A DNA stretch of 64,000 nt from Bisporella sp. PMI_857 (GCA_021307315.1 JAJSPD010000002.1:1302001-1366000); one strand, 5' to 3'. Numbered from the stretch's first letter, positions 44,118 through 56,054 are shown. The notes: a model not told the origin generated them from the letters alone. Numbers and translations are program-made.

Positions 44118-44819
44118 ATGACTGACTCAACAGTTTCTTCGCAGCTCCAATCGCCCACCCCGGTACGCCCGACTCTAACAAAGGGAGAGAAAGTCCTCTG
44201 TATTATCCTACTTGTCGGTATTGTAGTCACCATAATCGTCAGCCTGATCCTCGTCCGAGATGGCCGGAGACGAAGATGGGAAGCGCGGATTGATGACGGG
44301 GATCTTAGAACTAGGCTCAGACATAGAGCGGAGGCCGATCGGCGATGGCCTGAAACTGAAAATTGGACTAGAGAAGACGCTGAGAGGGTGAGGGCGGAAA
44401 ATGGAGGCGGCGGTGATTGGATGATGGGACCAAGGCCGTTGTTCTCGCCATTACCTCCGTTTTTGGTTCAGCAGAGGAGGAGCAGAGTGTATGTAATGGA
44501 TGACTGGGGTAGTGAGAGGAGAGAAGCAGTAGCTGCAAACCCACCGCCTGCGTATGTAGGGCGTGGAGATGCTCGTTCGATAAGCGATCATCGTGATACT
44601 GCTGATACGCGTGCTCGGCGAGAAAGAAATAGGCTGCCTTTGCAACGAGTGAGCGCACATGGCAACGTGAGTGGTGGGAGGGGTGCTGAGAGAAGAGCTG
44701 AGTTGCCCGTTTATGTATCTGATGAGCATGCTGTAGGTGCGCAATCGTCGTTTGGAGAGGAGATACCTGCTCCTCTGCCACCTGTCTATCGGCGAGACTA
44801 TAATCCCTGTGTGGATTGA
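44118..44819 (+). CDS. One-helix membrane protein with two PPxY motifs
   Basis: Single exon, 233 aa. One helix lies at about residues 26-46 (VLCIILLVGIVVTIIVSLIL), followed by RDGRRRRW, which predicts a cytoplasmic C-terminal tail. That tail is charged and disordered and carries PPAY at 143-146 and PPVY at 221-224. PPxY motifs bind WW domains, in fungi mainly those of Rsp5/NEDD4-type ubiquitin ligases, so an adaptor role in sorting or turnover of membrane proteins is a reasonable inference. There is no arrestin fold. It sits head-to-head with the minus-strand small membrane protein at 42433-42954. Confidence 0.65.
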   Translation: MTDSTVSSQLQSPTPVRPTLTKGEKVLCIILLVGIVVTIIVSLILVRDGRRRRWEARIDDGDLRTRLRHRAEADRRWPETENWTREDAERVRAENGGGGDWMMGPRPLFSPLPPFLVQQRRSRVYVMDDWGSERREAVAANPPPAYVGRGDARSISDHRDTADTRARRERNRLPLQRVSAHGNVSGGRGAERRAELPVYVSDEHAVGAQSSFGEEIPAPLPPVYRRDYNPCVD

Positions 44820-45149
44820 GGGCGAACGAAGATGTGTCGAGAAAATGTCTGAAGTTGCGAAGTGGATCGTAGAAGGAGAGCTTGTGGACCGATGCTATTC
44901 TCCGCCAGCTACATGAGAATCCTTGATTGTTGGCGTTCAACCAAAAGCATTCAGTAGAATGTTACTATAAAGGCTGTTGAATCTAGAATCTCCTCATAAA
45001 CATTGCTGAAACACGCCCTAGAACCGACATTAGGAGCAAGAGTCTGGCACATAGGTAGGACAGTTCTACAACCAAGGAATTCCTTAATGTTAAAGATGGC
45101 TTCGATGTTGTCATCAATCGTCCAGGTGTCATAAAGCTGTCATATATCA
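44820..45149. other. Convergent intergenic
   Basis: Short spacer between the PPxY gene and the HET gene 3' end. Nothing seen. Confidence 0.5.
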
Positions 45150-46734
45150 TTATGTTCGATCAGCCATATAATCTAGCACTTGTGTGTCGTCGTCAGATAT
45201 TACAGAACCTGAGGACGCTTTGAATGAATTATATACTTCATCTCCCATCACATAAATATTTTTGCGTGTAGCTCCATACGTAGCTGTTCGATAGTAGTGG
45301 GCAAGGTAGCTGTTTTGTGAATACATGAAAACCTCGTTGCACCTCACTCGTCGATAGAAGCTCTGTGAGTCGTTTTGATAGTGTGTACGGACCATTTCCT
45401 TTAACATTATCATGATTGGATACGCTCTTCTTCTCGTGTACCACGATTGTCGCGTGCCTAACACTGCGTAGAACGCACCGCGTCCCTCTTCTGGACATGG
45501 TACCAAGGGCAAATTGATTGATAAGCCAAAGTTTGTCATCTGATATGGAACGACTGTGGCCCACCAGCGAGCATCTATCACTTCTTGTCTCATCTCTCTT
45601 CGGTTTGCAGAACGAAAGTCCTTGGGCGAATGAGCCAATAGCCCACTATCGGGGACTTTTGCACGCCATGCAAAGATCGATTGATCGGGAGAAACTTTGA
45701 TAATTTCGAGCTGCAAACGTTTGAAAGCTGCCTTGAGGCCTTCGCCGTATAGAATCGGCATGTTAACATTGAACAGGCCCATCAGGCAATAGGCCATATC
45801 TTCTTCACGAGTTGTTACTCTATGAGAAGCCCACGACATCTTCGAAGAGATGGAAGTCCCTGCCAGAGCGTTCGATGAGAGTTCTCGTGAATCTGCAAGT
45901 ACTTCCTTGCTGACGCCGGTGATGTTCTCTAATTGGAGGGCTAGTGTGGCTCGTGTCCCGATAAACCTCCAGTTCTGGTCGAAAAATCTCATCTGCTTTG
46001 GAGCAATAAGTTCCTGTAATGTCCAGCCTCGAGAGAACCATTGTGCATTATCAAGATCACCATATCTTCCCAAGTCAGATAGGTAGGCATAGCAGACTGC
46101 AGCGTTGGAATACCTATAGATCTACTAATTTAGTGTTTTTCTTTTCAGGCGACAACTGATATGAGAGTGCTGGTTCATGAATTATAGAGTGGACTAGCCA
46201 TGAGTAAATTCCATCTCATCCCCTAGAGCAAGTAGCCCATGAGTCTTGGAAGATCAGGGTATGATATCACGTTTGATTTAGTACTTACCATTTGAACATA
46301 GAGTTAATGGCTTCTGACAATTCAGCACTGCTACGCTTATCAATACAGCATGAATCGATCCATGCATAACCATATCCGTCCTTGGCAGCCTCCTCGCAAC
46401 ATCTTCGGATCTTGGAATTTTCCTCCCTAGCTGTGATATCAAAACGACCTTCGTCCATCTCACGGAAGGAGACTTCCTCACAACCCCAGGTATGGGAGAG
46501 GATTGCGTATGGTGGAACATTTGTACCGCTAAACTCTATCAACTTGATTGTTTTGATGTCCAGTAGTCGGATGTGTCTGTTTGTTGAGGCGGAAAACGGG
46601 CGGCGAGGGCTGAAGGCAAGTACAGAACAGGCTCCAAACGAGATTTGTGGCCGTTGACCATGACTTTGAATAATTGAATGGGATATATGGCGACTAGATA
46701 GCATTGGCCGGAGGCGAGACATTGGTGGCAGCAT
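45150..46734 (-). CDS. HET-domain (heterokaryon incompatibility) protein
   Basis: Two exons on the minus strand, 46734-46289 and 46113-45150, with a 175-nt intron (donor GTAAGT, acceptor ATAG), give 469 aa. The HET domain begins at about residue 50 with all its blocks: IRLLDIKT, YAILSHTWGCEEVSF, YGYAWIDSCCIDKRSSAELS, AINSMFKWYSNAAVCYAYLSD (spanning the intron) and WFSRGWTLQELIAP. After it come REEDMAYCLMGLFNVNMPILYGEG and the Ser-Pro-Asp-Gln-Ser-Ile-Phe-Ala-Trp motif typical of this family. Such proteins trigger cell death or growth arrest on non-self recognition, usually through partner alleles. The N-terminal 45 residues before the domain are basic and could be a targeting leader. There is no NACHT or repeat domain. 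Confidence 0.93.
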
Positions 46735-47657
46735 CTTCAGAAGCTAACGACTGAACGCATCAGAGCAACAAAAGTGTCTTCATGTATAAATGCTTCAACG
46801 CAAGTGACGTGCCATTGTCATTGCCATTGGTGGTAACCGGATGCCATGCTTCTATAATTGTTCTTCATCTCCGAACTTGGTAGTTGGAATTAAGACAGCA
46901 TGTTATGAAATTCATCGGTGCTAGGAGGTGGATGGCGGGAAAGGAACGTGATAAGAAGCTGAGACCTGGCAACCAATGATCGATCCACCCATACCCCAGC
47001 CTATTATTAGCTTCACAAAGCAGATTTCAAGCAAGAAAAATTTACCCCGCTCGAGGCTCAGAGCTAGATGTCTGTACAGACGAATGACGAATTATTGTAG
47101 ATCCTCGATAGCCACATCAAAACCTGTTCACGAGTGAGAGAAGTTGCAGAAAACACAATTGTGAGGTTGGTATGCTAAATTTGCCAAGAATGAGCGGAGC
47201 CGCAATTAACCAATTTTAAGCAACTGAACAAAACAATACACTTAAAGCTCGAGCACAATAAATAATAAATATATTCAAGAAAACAGATCCAAACCCTTAA
47301 TCTGGTGTACGCTTTACAAGAAGTTGTGGTTAAAGAGCAAAGTGTGACTCAATGTGTCTTGATCATGGAAAATCATTTGGACATGAATCGGGATGTGCTA
47401 TACCACGTGATCAGGGAGTGTAATGCGTCAATGCTTGGAGATATATTCGTACTTCCTGTAATCCTCCCAAAGAACTGTTTCATGACTTTAAAGCACTTCT
47501 AGCATTTCAGGCTGACACTTAAACAGAAATTGTTTTGATCCACGTGATCTGTGACCAGCCATAGAAATCCGAGAGGATCTCATATACAACAATTGATGAA
47601 TCGTTTTCGAGATCAAGGAGCGACTGATGAAACCTTATTATATTTTGAAAAGACAGA
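46735..47657. other. Intergenic
   Basis: HET gene promoter and MFS gene 3' flank. Two CACGTGATC sites occur near 47385 and 47541. No gene seen. Confidence 0.5.
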
Positions 47658-49608
47658 TCAAAATACAATTCCCTTGGTCTGCTTGACTTTGTCGACTCGT
47701 AGATTCTTGATCAATGCCACCCAAAGCAAGCTGAGAGCCATGAATGCTGTGCCAGCAATGAGCATTCTCTTCTGCGCGATTGCGTACGAATCAACTATTG
47801 CTGTACGCTCCACAGATCCGTATCCGTAGGATAATTGTACCGTAAGATCTTCGTAGATTGTATCCATAAGCGTCGGGTCTGCAGCCGTCTCGTTCGCAGG
47901 AAGAAGCCGTTCCAGTGCTTGAGGAAGAGTATGAGTCCAGATAGCGCCAGATACGCTGTTTCCAATACCACCACCGATGTAGCTGAAAAGACCGAGGAAT
48001 GCGAGCAGCGCTGCGATATTCTCGTGGGCTGCGTGGGCCATGATGGAAACTTGCGCACAGATGGTGATGGTTCCTCCGGCAAGCGCAATGAAGACCTGGC
48101 ACATAACGACATATCCGACGTGCGTACCAGGTTGACGGAAGTAGATCATGAGACCCATGCCTAGAATCATGAGGGGTGCGGCGCACATCAGCAGCCACTT
48201 GAAGCGTCCTGTTCGAGAGATCATGTAGCCGACGAAAAAATCGAAGACTCCAGCGACAACATCGTATGAACTGCTAATATAACCAGCTTCGGAGATCGAA
48301 ACCTGGTGTACGACCTGCAGATAGGATGTGAAGTAGCTGCCCCAGCAATAGTAAGCAACCTGGAACGTGGCGCTTAAGAGACAGGTACCGATCACAGTCC
48401 TTGAAAGGAGGAGGTGGTATGGTAGGAATGGCTTCGGTGCCCAGAAACGCTCGTTGATACAGAAAAGAGCCAACAAGATAATTCCAAGGACAAGCATGCA
48501 GATTATCTTTGCGGATTTCCACTGCCCATCCTCAGAGCCTGCAAGCTCGAAGGGAAGGAGGAATAGAACGAGTCCGCCAGCAAGGAGAATAATACCGGCA
48601 ACTTAATATGGTAAGCACCTATGTATTAAATGCGGGAGCAAACTTACCATCAACCTCAGTGATAAAGTACCAGATACTCTGGAGGAGATTTCTATTATTC
48701 TCTTCTTTAATGAGGATGCCAGCCTTCTGCGCCTTGCGTTGGTTCAAGATCAATGGAGTGAAGACTAGTAGCGCAACAAATGGCAGGATGATTGCAAAGA
48801 TACCGAAGCCCCATCGAAAGTTTATCTTCTCATAAAATGCTTCCGAAGCCTTTGGGCCGGCGAATGCCGTGATAATGTATGGTGAAGATGTAATGGCATA
48901 TGCCAGGCCTCTGTGCTTGAGAGAAGAGATGTCTGCGGTGACGACATCTACAGCAAATATCATACCACTAAAGCCGACATTGAAAAAGGCCTGAATTTTA
49001 TCAGACTGGAACACGTATGAGTAAGTTCGTTGTAGCAACGCACCTGAGCTGCTGCGTAAGTAGCTACATTTTGACATGCTGCCATCATAACCATCCCGAT
49101 GGTTGAAACAGTCGCCATAACTGCAAATCCTTCAGCACGACCCCAGATATCCAGCATTTTCGCAATTGGCATTCTGAATGCTGCAGACATGCAGTCGGAG
49201 ACTGTATACATGACAGGGATGAGCGAGTGCGCGGCAAAGCCACTTGTAACGTATGCTGTCAAGTTTCCAGAGAGTTGCTGCTCAAAAGCAGTGACAAAGT
49301 ATAGTAGAATGATGCTAAATAATGTTAGGCATTTGCGAAGTTTGGCCATGTCGATCCACATACGAGCAGAGAACAAGTCTCATTTGTGTTTTTGTCCAGA
49401 CAATGCTGACAGCTTCAGCGCGCTTGACACCGTGTTGGGCATCTTGGTTTGGAAGCTCCTTTTCTGGGTCTATCTCTGCAGCGGTATTGCTCTGAGTAGT
49501 CGCGCCTGCAGGTTGCTTCTCCTGTTCAGGTGGTGCAGCGAGGGATATGTTGTCAGTTGGTTGTTGTGTGCCAATAGTGGCATCGATGCCATCTTGTCCT
49601 GGTCCCAT
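47658..49608 (-). CDS. Siderophore-iron transporter, MFS (SIT/ARN type)
   Basis: Four exons on the minus strand, 49608-49364, 49314-49044, 48990-48648 and 48601-47658, give 600 aa; introns are 49, 53 and 46 nt. A hydrophilic N-terminus of about 60 residues precedes many transmembrane segments, with the length of 14-helix carriers. Family sequence includes LLYFVTAFEQQLSGNLTAYV across exon 1-2, AAFRMPIAKMLDIWGRAEGF, TYAAAQAFFNVGFSGMIFAV across intron 2 and VAYYCWGSYFTSYLQVVHQV, all typical of fungal siderochrome/ferrichrome-type importers. It likely imports ferric siderophores by proton symport. It is divergent from a ferric reductase gene and shares a 1.1-kb promoter with three iron-type GATA sites. 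Confidence 0.95.
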
Positions 49609-49957
49609 TTTGGTGTGGAAATGAAAGTGTATTGGAATATCGTGATGATTTCGTGAACCCAGAGGGCCATCCAGGTAAATAGCTAGACTCAGCGGGCGAA
49701 GCTCGGCTACACATACTTTCCACATAGCCAAGGACGCCCGAGTTCGCAGAAAAGCATCCAATTATTGGTTTTCTCATCACGAAGTCGAGCATGGGATGAT
49801 CCGACTTACAGAGAGTGTGGGACAACCCTTGAAAATCTAACAAGGGCCTGTCTGCATGGAAACAAATCACAGGTCAAGAATGGAGTCTGATCCCCACGGC
49901 TTAGCTTAGATCGGCAATGCTTGAGAGCAATTGGCATTAGCGCCGAGGAAAATCTGG

Positions 49958-49966
49958 ATCTGATAA
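49958..49966 (+). promoter_or_regulatory. Iron-type GATA site ATCTGATAA
   Basis: Exact ATCWGATAA match, 350 bp upstream of the siderophore-transporter ATG (49608). Confidence 0.75.
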
Positions 49967-50613
49967 GATTGACTTGCGAAAACTACTTTAGTGATATATG
50001 GGCTTTTTCTTTAGTAAACACGGACTTTTGATCCTGCAATGAAGAAACCATATGGCTAAAGTTGAGGTACTTCAGAAAAATATGCACCACCGCCGTGGGA
50101 ACTTCGATGAGAAGTTCATCAAACTCAGGCCTCGCCGCTATTTGGTATGGACAACTCATCTAGAATGAAAGCTACGAATATGGAATGGAGTTGTGAAATT
50201 GAAGATTGAGGGTAAATGCGGCTCTCCCACTTAAGTAATGTGATTCTCAGAAGTCGTATGATCTTAGTAGAAACGAGTCAAAGCTGCAGGAAGCATTGTA
50301 AGACAAAAAAGCCGACCTAAATCTTCATGGAGAGAAATGGGTACGGGTCTGCGATATTATGTTAAAAAAGCTGTGATGACATTGTTCCAACGGCCAGCAG
50401 TGCCAAAACATGATCTGGTAGAAGATATTGAAGATAGAAGTTAGTGGGTTAATTGCTCGTTCTGGTTAATGATAATTTTGGGATGTTTGGGCATGGGAAG
50501 GCAGAGCGGATGTCGGCAAGAAATGGCAGAATCTAAGCCGAAAAGAATCTAGTTCTTGGCATTCTCGATTACGACGTCGACGCCTCCCGATTTTCGCTCC
50601 TTCGTCTCGCATG

Positions 50614-50622
50614 ATCTGATAA
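50614..50622 (+). promoter_or_regulatory. Iron-type GATA site ATCTGATAA
   Basis: Exact ATCWGATAA match, about 110 bp upstream of the ferric-reductase ATG (50734) and 20 bp from a second site. Confidence 0.8.
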
Positions 50623-50633
50623 GATTAAATGTG

Positions 50634-50642
50634 ATCAGATAA
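50634..50642 (+). promoter_or_regulatory. Iron-type GATA site ATCAGATAA
   Basis: Second exact ATCWGATAA match in the ferric-reductase promoter. The pair is spaced 20 bp start to start, about two helical turns, so two zinc fingers or a dimer could bind the same face. Confidence 0.8.
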
Positions 50643-50733
50643 GATTTTCTAGTCTATCCACCTCACCTCGTCACTCCCACTTCCCCAGCTGTCTTACCAA
50701 CAGCCTGTGCGGCCTGTCTAGAATGATACAGCC

Positions 50734-53341
50734 ATGCTTTTATATTTTATAGCGTTCGCTGGCTGTATCTCTCTAACATTCGCGAGAACCACCCCTCCAG
50801 ATTCGTTCTGTTTTGGCGCGTCACAACAGATTATTCGGACCGTGAAATTCAGCGTAAGCGATCCCAACCAGGGGTGGATAGCACAGTCATGTAGCAACGA
50901 GCTGGCCATCGAATCCTTATATCTTACTCTAAAGCTTCATTGCACGGAGGATGAGCAGAACCGGGGGCTGGTAACCTTAAACCAGACATGCTCAAATCAG
51001 GCAGACACACCACTTCCACCTTTCTCTTTGATCGACAAGTACACTGATGAAGATATCTCGCGGTTGCACCATCTGGAACCCCAAGAGTTGCAGTCTGGGG
51101 TAGCTTTTAATGAGGTTATTATTCCATCAGAGAGGCTCTTTATGCTAGCATTCAAAACTTTAGTATGGCTAAAACCCCTCGATATCACATGACTTGCTTG
51201 GATATCTAACCCCCTTAGGACGCTGCCTACTTCGAAACAGAAATCCATGAGCTTTATGGGTGAGCGCCTTCTTTTCACTTGCTTCGGTTATTTAAGAACA
51301 CAAAGCCTGATACTTATCCATAGTTTTGTCATGTATTATTTCTGGGTTGTGGTCGTCCTGATTGGTGCATCCGTCCGTTTCCTCGGGTTCTGTCTTTCTG
51401 TTATTCAAAGCAAATCACAGTGGCAGCCGATACCTGGTAGCGCTAATCCAGAATCCGAAACCTCTGCGATCAAGCGTAAAGGCAACATTCTTACTTTCAT
51501 GCACACTCAAATAAAGAGATATGTCACCGTTCCAGCCACATTTGGATATATTCACGCACAAAATATATGGTGGTGCACCATTCCTACACGGATCCAAAGC
51601 CTCACAATCGCGGCTTTCATCATCATTAACGTTGTTCTTTGCTCAATTAGTTATCGTGTCTTCAAAGATAATCAATAGTATGTTCTGGATTTCTCACAAC
51701 TTGCGGCTACTAAAAATTTTAGCTGGCCAGATATTTCGACTCAAGTATGGCGCTATCTAGCTGATAGAACGGGTGTGATCTCTACAGCAAATCTTGCGTT
51801 GATCTGGGTCTTCGGAATAAGAAATAGCAGCCTGCTCTGGCTTACAGGTTGGGATTTTGCTACCTATAACAATTTTCATCGATGGGTTGCTCGGGTTGCC
51901 ACGGTTCAGGCGGTGATTCATTCCGTCGCATATACAGTCCTTATCTTCGGAAGTAAGTAGAATGAATCTTCCGAAATATAGCGGTTCATTGACTTTCTAC
52001 CATAGAAGAGTCTTTCAAGGATGGGTGGGAAACATATGTCGCATATCTTTACATGAGATGGTTCCTAGTTGGTGTTGCAGTAAGTTAGCTCTTTCTGATA
52101 TAGCTTTTAGCGCAACTTAGTTCTAATAATTATGTAGGCGACTATATTTATGGTTGCCATATGTTGCTTCTCCGTGTATGGTCTACGACGGAATTTCTAT
52201 GAAATTTTCCTCATATTACATCTCGTTCTTTCTGGTTTGGTTATTGTCACGATGTTCGGGTAAGTATCCTCTCCTGACCCCAGATTATTCCGTACTTACA
52301 CGGTCTAGTCATGTGGAAATCTTCAACGGCGAGTATGATGGCTATATGTGGCCTTGTGTATTCATTTGGATATTTGATAGGATACTGCGGATCGCCCGAA
52401 TCCTGCTCTTCAACTTCAGATTTTGGAATACAAAAGCATTGGTAATATACGACCCGACCTCCAACATTATCCGCCTGATTGTACCATACTCAACATCATT
52501 CATTAAACCACGACCAGGCACATTCTACTATATAACCTCTCTTAGTGAGTTTAAAGTATGGGAAAGCCACCCTTTCACGCTTGGATACTCAACATCAGAA
52601 CGAGAGCCTTCGCAAAAGCTGCACTCACAGTCTCGTGCCCTATCTCATGGCACAATGTCCCCTCCACAACAAGACGTCCTGCCAATCGACCGCCCAACAA
52701 CCGCCTCCAGCAGCCGCTCCTTTGAGCTTCAGTCCCTCCTTCCTTCATCAACAACCGTACCACCACAATCCATGGTCTTCATCATCCGACCTTACGATGG
52801 CTTTACAGCCCGCCTCCGTGACGCCGCCATCCTACACGCCACCACGCTCCGTCTACTTGTTGACGGCCCCTACGGTGAAACGCAACCCTTTCACAAGTAC
52901 GAAAACGTGCTTTTCGTTGTCGGTGGGACCGGTATAGCAGTTCCTCTCTCCTACCTTGACGCTCTACTCTCCCCATCCTCGAACGCCACTTCTCTCCGCA
53001 TTGTATGGGCCGTCCGAGAACATAAGCTTCTTACTGATGCCATCGCCAACGATTTTCGCGGAGCGCTAGAGAATGATAATGAGAAGTTCGAACTGGCAGC
53101 GTATATCACGCAAGCAGAAGAAGCGGATAAAGACGAGGTAGAAGGTGTGCGGGTATATCATGGTCGGCCTGACATACGCGAGCAGGTCGAAGAGGCGGCG
53201 AGGAATGCTGGAGGAAGGTCGTTGGCAGTTGTGGCTTGTGGTCCAGGCCCGATGGCCGATCAGACAAGGAGGGCAGTAGTAGATATGCTCGGGAATGGCT
53301 ACGGAAAGCTAGAGTACTTCGAGGAGAGCTTCAATTGGTGA
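50734..53341 (+). CDS. Ferric reductase transmembrane component (FRE family)
   Basis: Seven exons: 50734-51162, 51219-51259, 51324-51677, 51723-51952, 52006-52079, 52138-52259 and 52309-53341; 760 aa, introns 45-64 nt. A signal peptide (MLLYFIAFAGCISLTFA) leads an extracellular Cys-containing region. The membrane domain has both heme pairs spaced H-x13-H: FHRWVARVATVQAVIH, and ILH plus thirteen residues to a His made exactly at the exon 6/7 join (MFG-HVEIF), which supports that splice. Next come the FAD motif HPFTLG, the NADPH motif GGTGIAVPLS, DGPYGE, ACGPGPMAD and the family C-terminus EYFEESFNW. It moves electrons from cytosolic NADPH through FAD and heme to reduce extracellular Fe(III), including siderophore-bound iron. 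Divergent partner of the siderophore transporter; likely repressed by iron through the GATA sites. Confidence 0.96.
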
Positions 53342-54500
53342 TATAGATGATTTGCATTAGAATGGCATTGGGTAGATGGCTATATATACACGCATTATGA
53401 TAAAACATAGATACTTCAACGATTTCAGAACATGACTTCGTTCATACCACATCCCGTGATTAATTTCAAAACCTGATATAACAGGCATCGGTGGGCTATC
53501 AGCACAAGGTTGGCCGAATACCTCGCTCAATAACGGATCCCGTCCTTGTTTCCAGGTTTTAGTCAACACATGAACAGAAAGCTCTAGAAAAGGAAATATA
53601 GAGGCAGAAATAAAAATGGAAAAAGGAATCCATGGAGAATAAATTCAAAGCAAGATTAATTGCTCTCCTTCCTTTCTTTTTAAACCTAGGTTTAGGCTGG
53701 TTTGACGGGGCCCTAGGACCTGACAACTAGATATGTCAAGGGTTCTTAGAAAGGCCAGACTCAGGGCAGAAGGTAAACTAGTTAGTACGGACGACACCTT
53801 CTCGACAAATTTCAAGATGTTGATAATGTTGTGCTACATAATACAAGATCGTATTTTTAATTATTTATTGACCCGAGTCTTGGATCAATATGGGTATGCT
53901 TGCTGCACACCTATAAAACACTCTATATATATTTAGCCTAAAAACGAGGTAGCGAGCCACGAATCTGGGGTCACGATTTGGACCCACTTAATCAAGAGAT
54001 AACTCAGATGCGATTGCGCCATCAAGACATTGACAACCACCTGTGATCCGTCTACGACTGAGTCAGACGTCTACCTGGAGGCATACAAGATGCGATTTTA
54101 CATTCGGCGGAAGAGAGTTTATATGAAGGGGCATCATCAATGCTTCATCAGCGAGACACCAACACACCTCAGTCTGCATTTTCTTTCTCAATGAACTGCA
54201 TCGGGCCGGCTATGGCTGGACTACTCATGATCTCCACTTCCTAGCTCGGTGTCTAGCTTGAATAGATGCGCTATTGAGGATAAAGGATGAATAGGAACTC
54301 ACTGAATATATATTTGTTACGGAGATAAGTTGGAGAGAAGGACATCCGCTAGAAAAAGGTGGTAAATAAATTGATATGGCTAAAACTGCGCAATGGCCAA
54401 TGTGCTAATAATGGCGCAAGTCAATGGGGTATTTAGGGCTAAGCTAGATTTGGTCCAGCCTCATCGCCCTCCTTTAAGATTCATCATCCTGTGTGGCCAT
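53342..54500. other. Convergent intergenic, 1.16 kb
   Basis: Lies between the 3' ends of the ferric reductase gene and the MoCo-sulfurase-like gene. AT-rich, with short frames only. Confidence 0.55.
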
Positions 54501-56054
54501 TCAACAGCCTCCGCGGGGTGGAAGTCCATGGTTGTCGGTTACTCGATTTTGATATGTCAACGCGAAAATGAAGAATTGATCGAGGTCTGCGATATTGGAC
54601 ACAAGGCCAAATGAAACGCGAATAGCGCCGCTGGCAGGGAGCCCGACGATATCGATCAACTCTTCAACTGATGCTGTCTTCATTTCTTGTATGGGCGTTT
54701 TTGTTCGAGCACTTCTCCCCATTGCGTCCTCGGCCACTCCGGGATTGCAAAAACAGCCGGTTCGAAGTGAGATATTCGCCGCGGCCGATTCCTTCGCCAC
54801 TAATCTTTCGTCCACTATTTTACCACCGGCATCGAGGAAATTGAATGCTACCGTGGCTCCACGACCTCGGATATCTTTGGGGCCATATATCCTCACCATT
54901 GGTTTGCCGTCGCTTAAATACACCATGAGTTAGCAAAGCCTCGGAGATCAAGTTCGAAGATAATAAGTTAGAATTACATCAAGAGCCACAAAGATGCAGC
55001 GAATCAGAAATGGTGCTTACCTGTGTTTCAGACTTTGTAAACGGTCTAGAAATAGTTTGGTGAGCCAAAGGACCCGTGTTAAAATTATATCCATTCCGAT
55101 GCGCTTAAGCCAGTTTAGCCCGAAAATTATTTCTGGAATTGAGAGAAAGTTGAGTGTCCCATCCTCGAAAGCGGTCTCATCTGTGGCCATACCGAACCAC
55201 GGGGTCGCGACAGACACAGCTTTAATCGTTCCACCAGAAAACCATGGACGAGATAAACGGGCTAGTGCAGATCGTCTGGCAACTAGACAGCCTACTCCAG
55301 TCGGATAGCCGAACAGTTTGTACCAACTAATAATCAGAAATTCTGGCTGAATAACCGAAAGATCTAATACTGATGTTGGGAGGTATGCTGCCGTATCTAG
55401 GAGGACTTCATAGCCATGCTCCTGTGCCAAGGCTACCCACGATAAAGGATGCCGCACACCACTGAAATTGCTTTGTGCGGGGTAGGCAAACAGCCCTCTA
55501 TACTGGCTATCTGATTTGGAGCTAAAAAGTGCATCCAGGCCACTTCGACTTTTGAGCGCTGATAGCAGGGTGTCCTGATTTATCCGCAGTTCTGGTCCTT
55601 CCGTACGCACATAAACTGTCTTTGCACCGCCACGGCGGGCGAATTCCCTTAGTCCGTGAATAGAGTTGTGATTATCTGTGGAAAGAATAAGTCGCTTCCG
55701 TTTCTTCCATGAATATGCCTCCCCTACCAGCCTTGCAGCACTGGTTGCATTTTGCGTAAAGACAACAGCATATTCTCTTGGAGATGCGTTGAGATGGGCT
55801 AGTACGCTTGCTCTGGTCTCCTCGATAAGATCTGTCGCAGCCTGACTTGTGGGGTTTACTGAATGTGGATTGCCGTACAAAGTTGCCGCCAACCTTTTGC
55901 GATGTGCGAAATATTGGGCATCTGCCGCGAGTCCAGCGCCGGTGTAGTCGAGATATATCTGGTTCTGCTCATCCAAGTACGAATACTCGGTATTGCGTAG
56001 CTCGTCCAACTTTGAGGTTATGCGGTATACTGAATCATCGTTCATTTTACTCAT
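54501..56054 (-). CDS. Molybdenum-cofactor-sulfurase-like class V PLP enzyme (no MOSC domain)
   Basis: Two exons on the minus strand, 56054-55021 and 54912-54501, with a 108-nt intron (donor GTAAGC, acceptor TTTAAG), give 481 aa. The join yields SLKHSDGKPMVRIYG, matching the family. The ATG at 56054 (MSKMNDDS) is preferred; an in-frame ATG at 56162 would add 36 polar residues. Landmarks are YLDYTGAGL, LYGNPHSVNP, TQNATSAARLVGEAYSW, STDNHNSIHGLREFARR and ISWYKLFGYPTGVGCLVARR, with the PLP Lys at about residue 246, then GTLNFLSIPEIIFG and RTGCFCNPGVAE with the persulfide-type Cys. It aligns with the N-terminal NifS-like half of MoCo sulfurases, but the C-terminal MOSC half is absent. It may be a cysteine-desulfurase/lyase recruited to another pathway. 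Confidence 0.9.

Larger units (their letters stand above)
49609..50733. promoter_or_regulatory. Bidirectional iron-gene promoter
   Basis: The 1.1-kb spacer separates the start codons of the siderophore carrier (minus) and the ferric reductase (plus). It contains three exact ATCWGATAA motifs, listed separately. That motif is the known target of SreA/SRE/Urbs1-type GATA repressors, which shut off iron uptake when iron is plentiful. No gene lies within. Confidence 0.8.

Noticed and set aside
47385..47550. Pair of CACGTGATC motifs near the MFS gene 3' side, and other CACGTG copies in the window
   Set aside because: CACGTG occurs at many intergenic places here and shows no consistent position relative to promoters.
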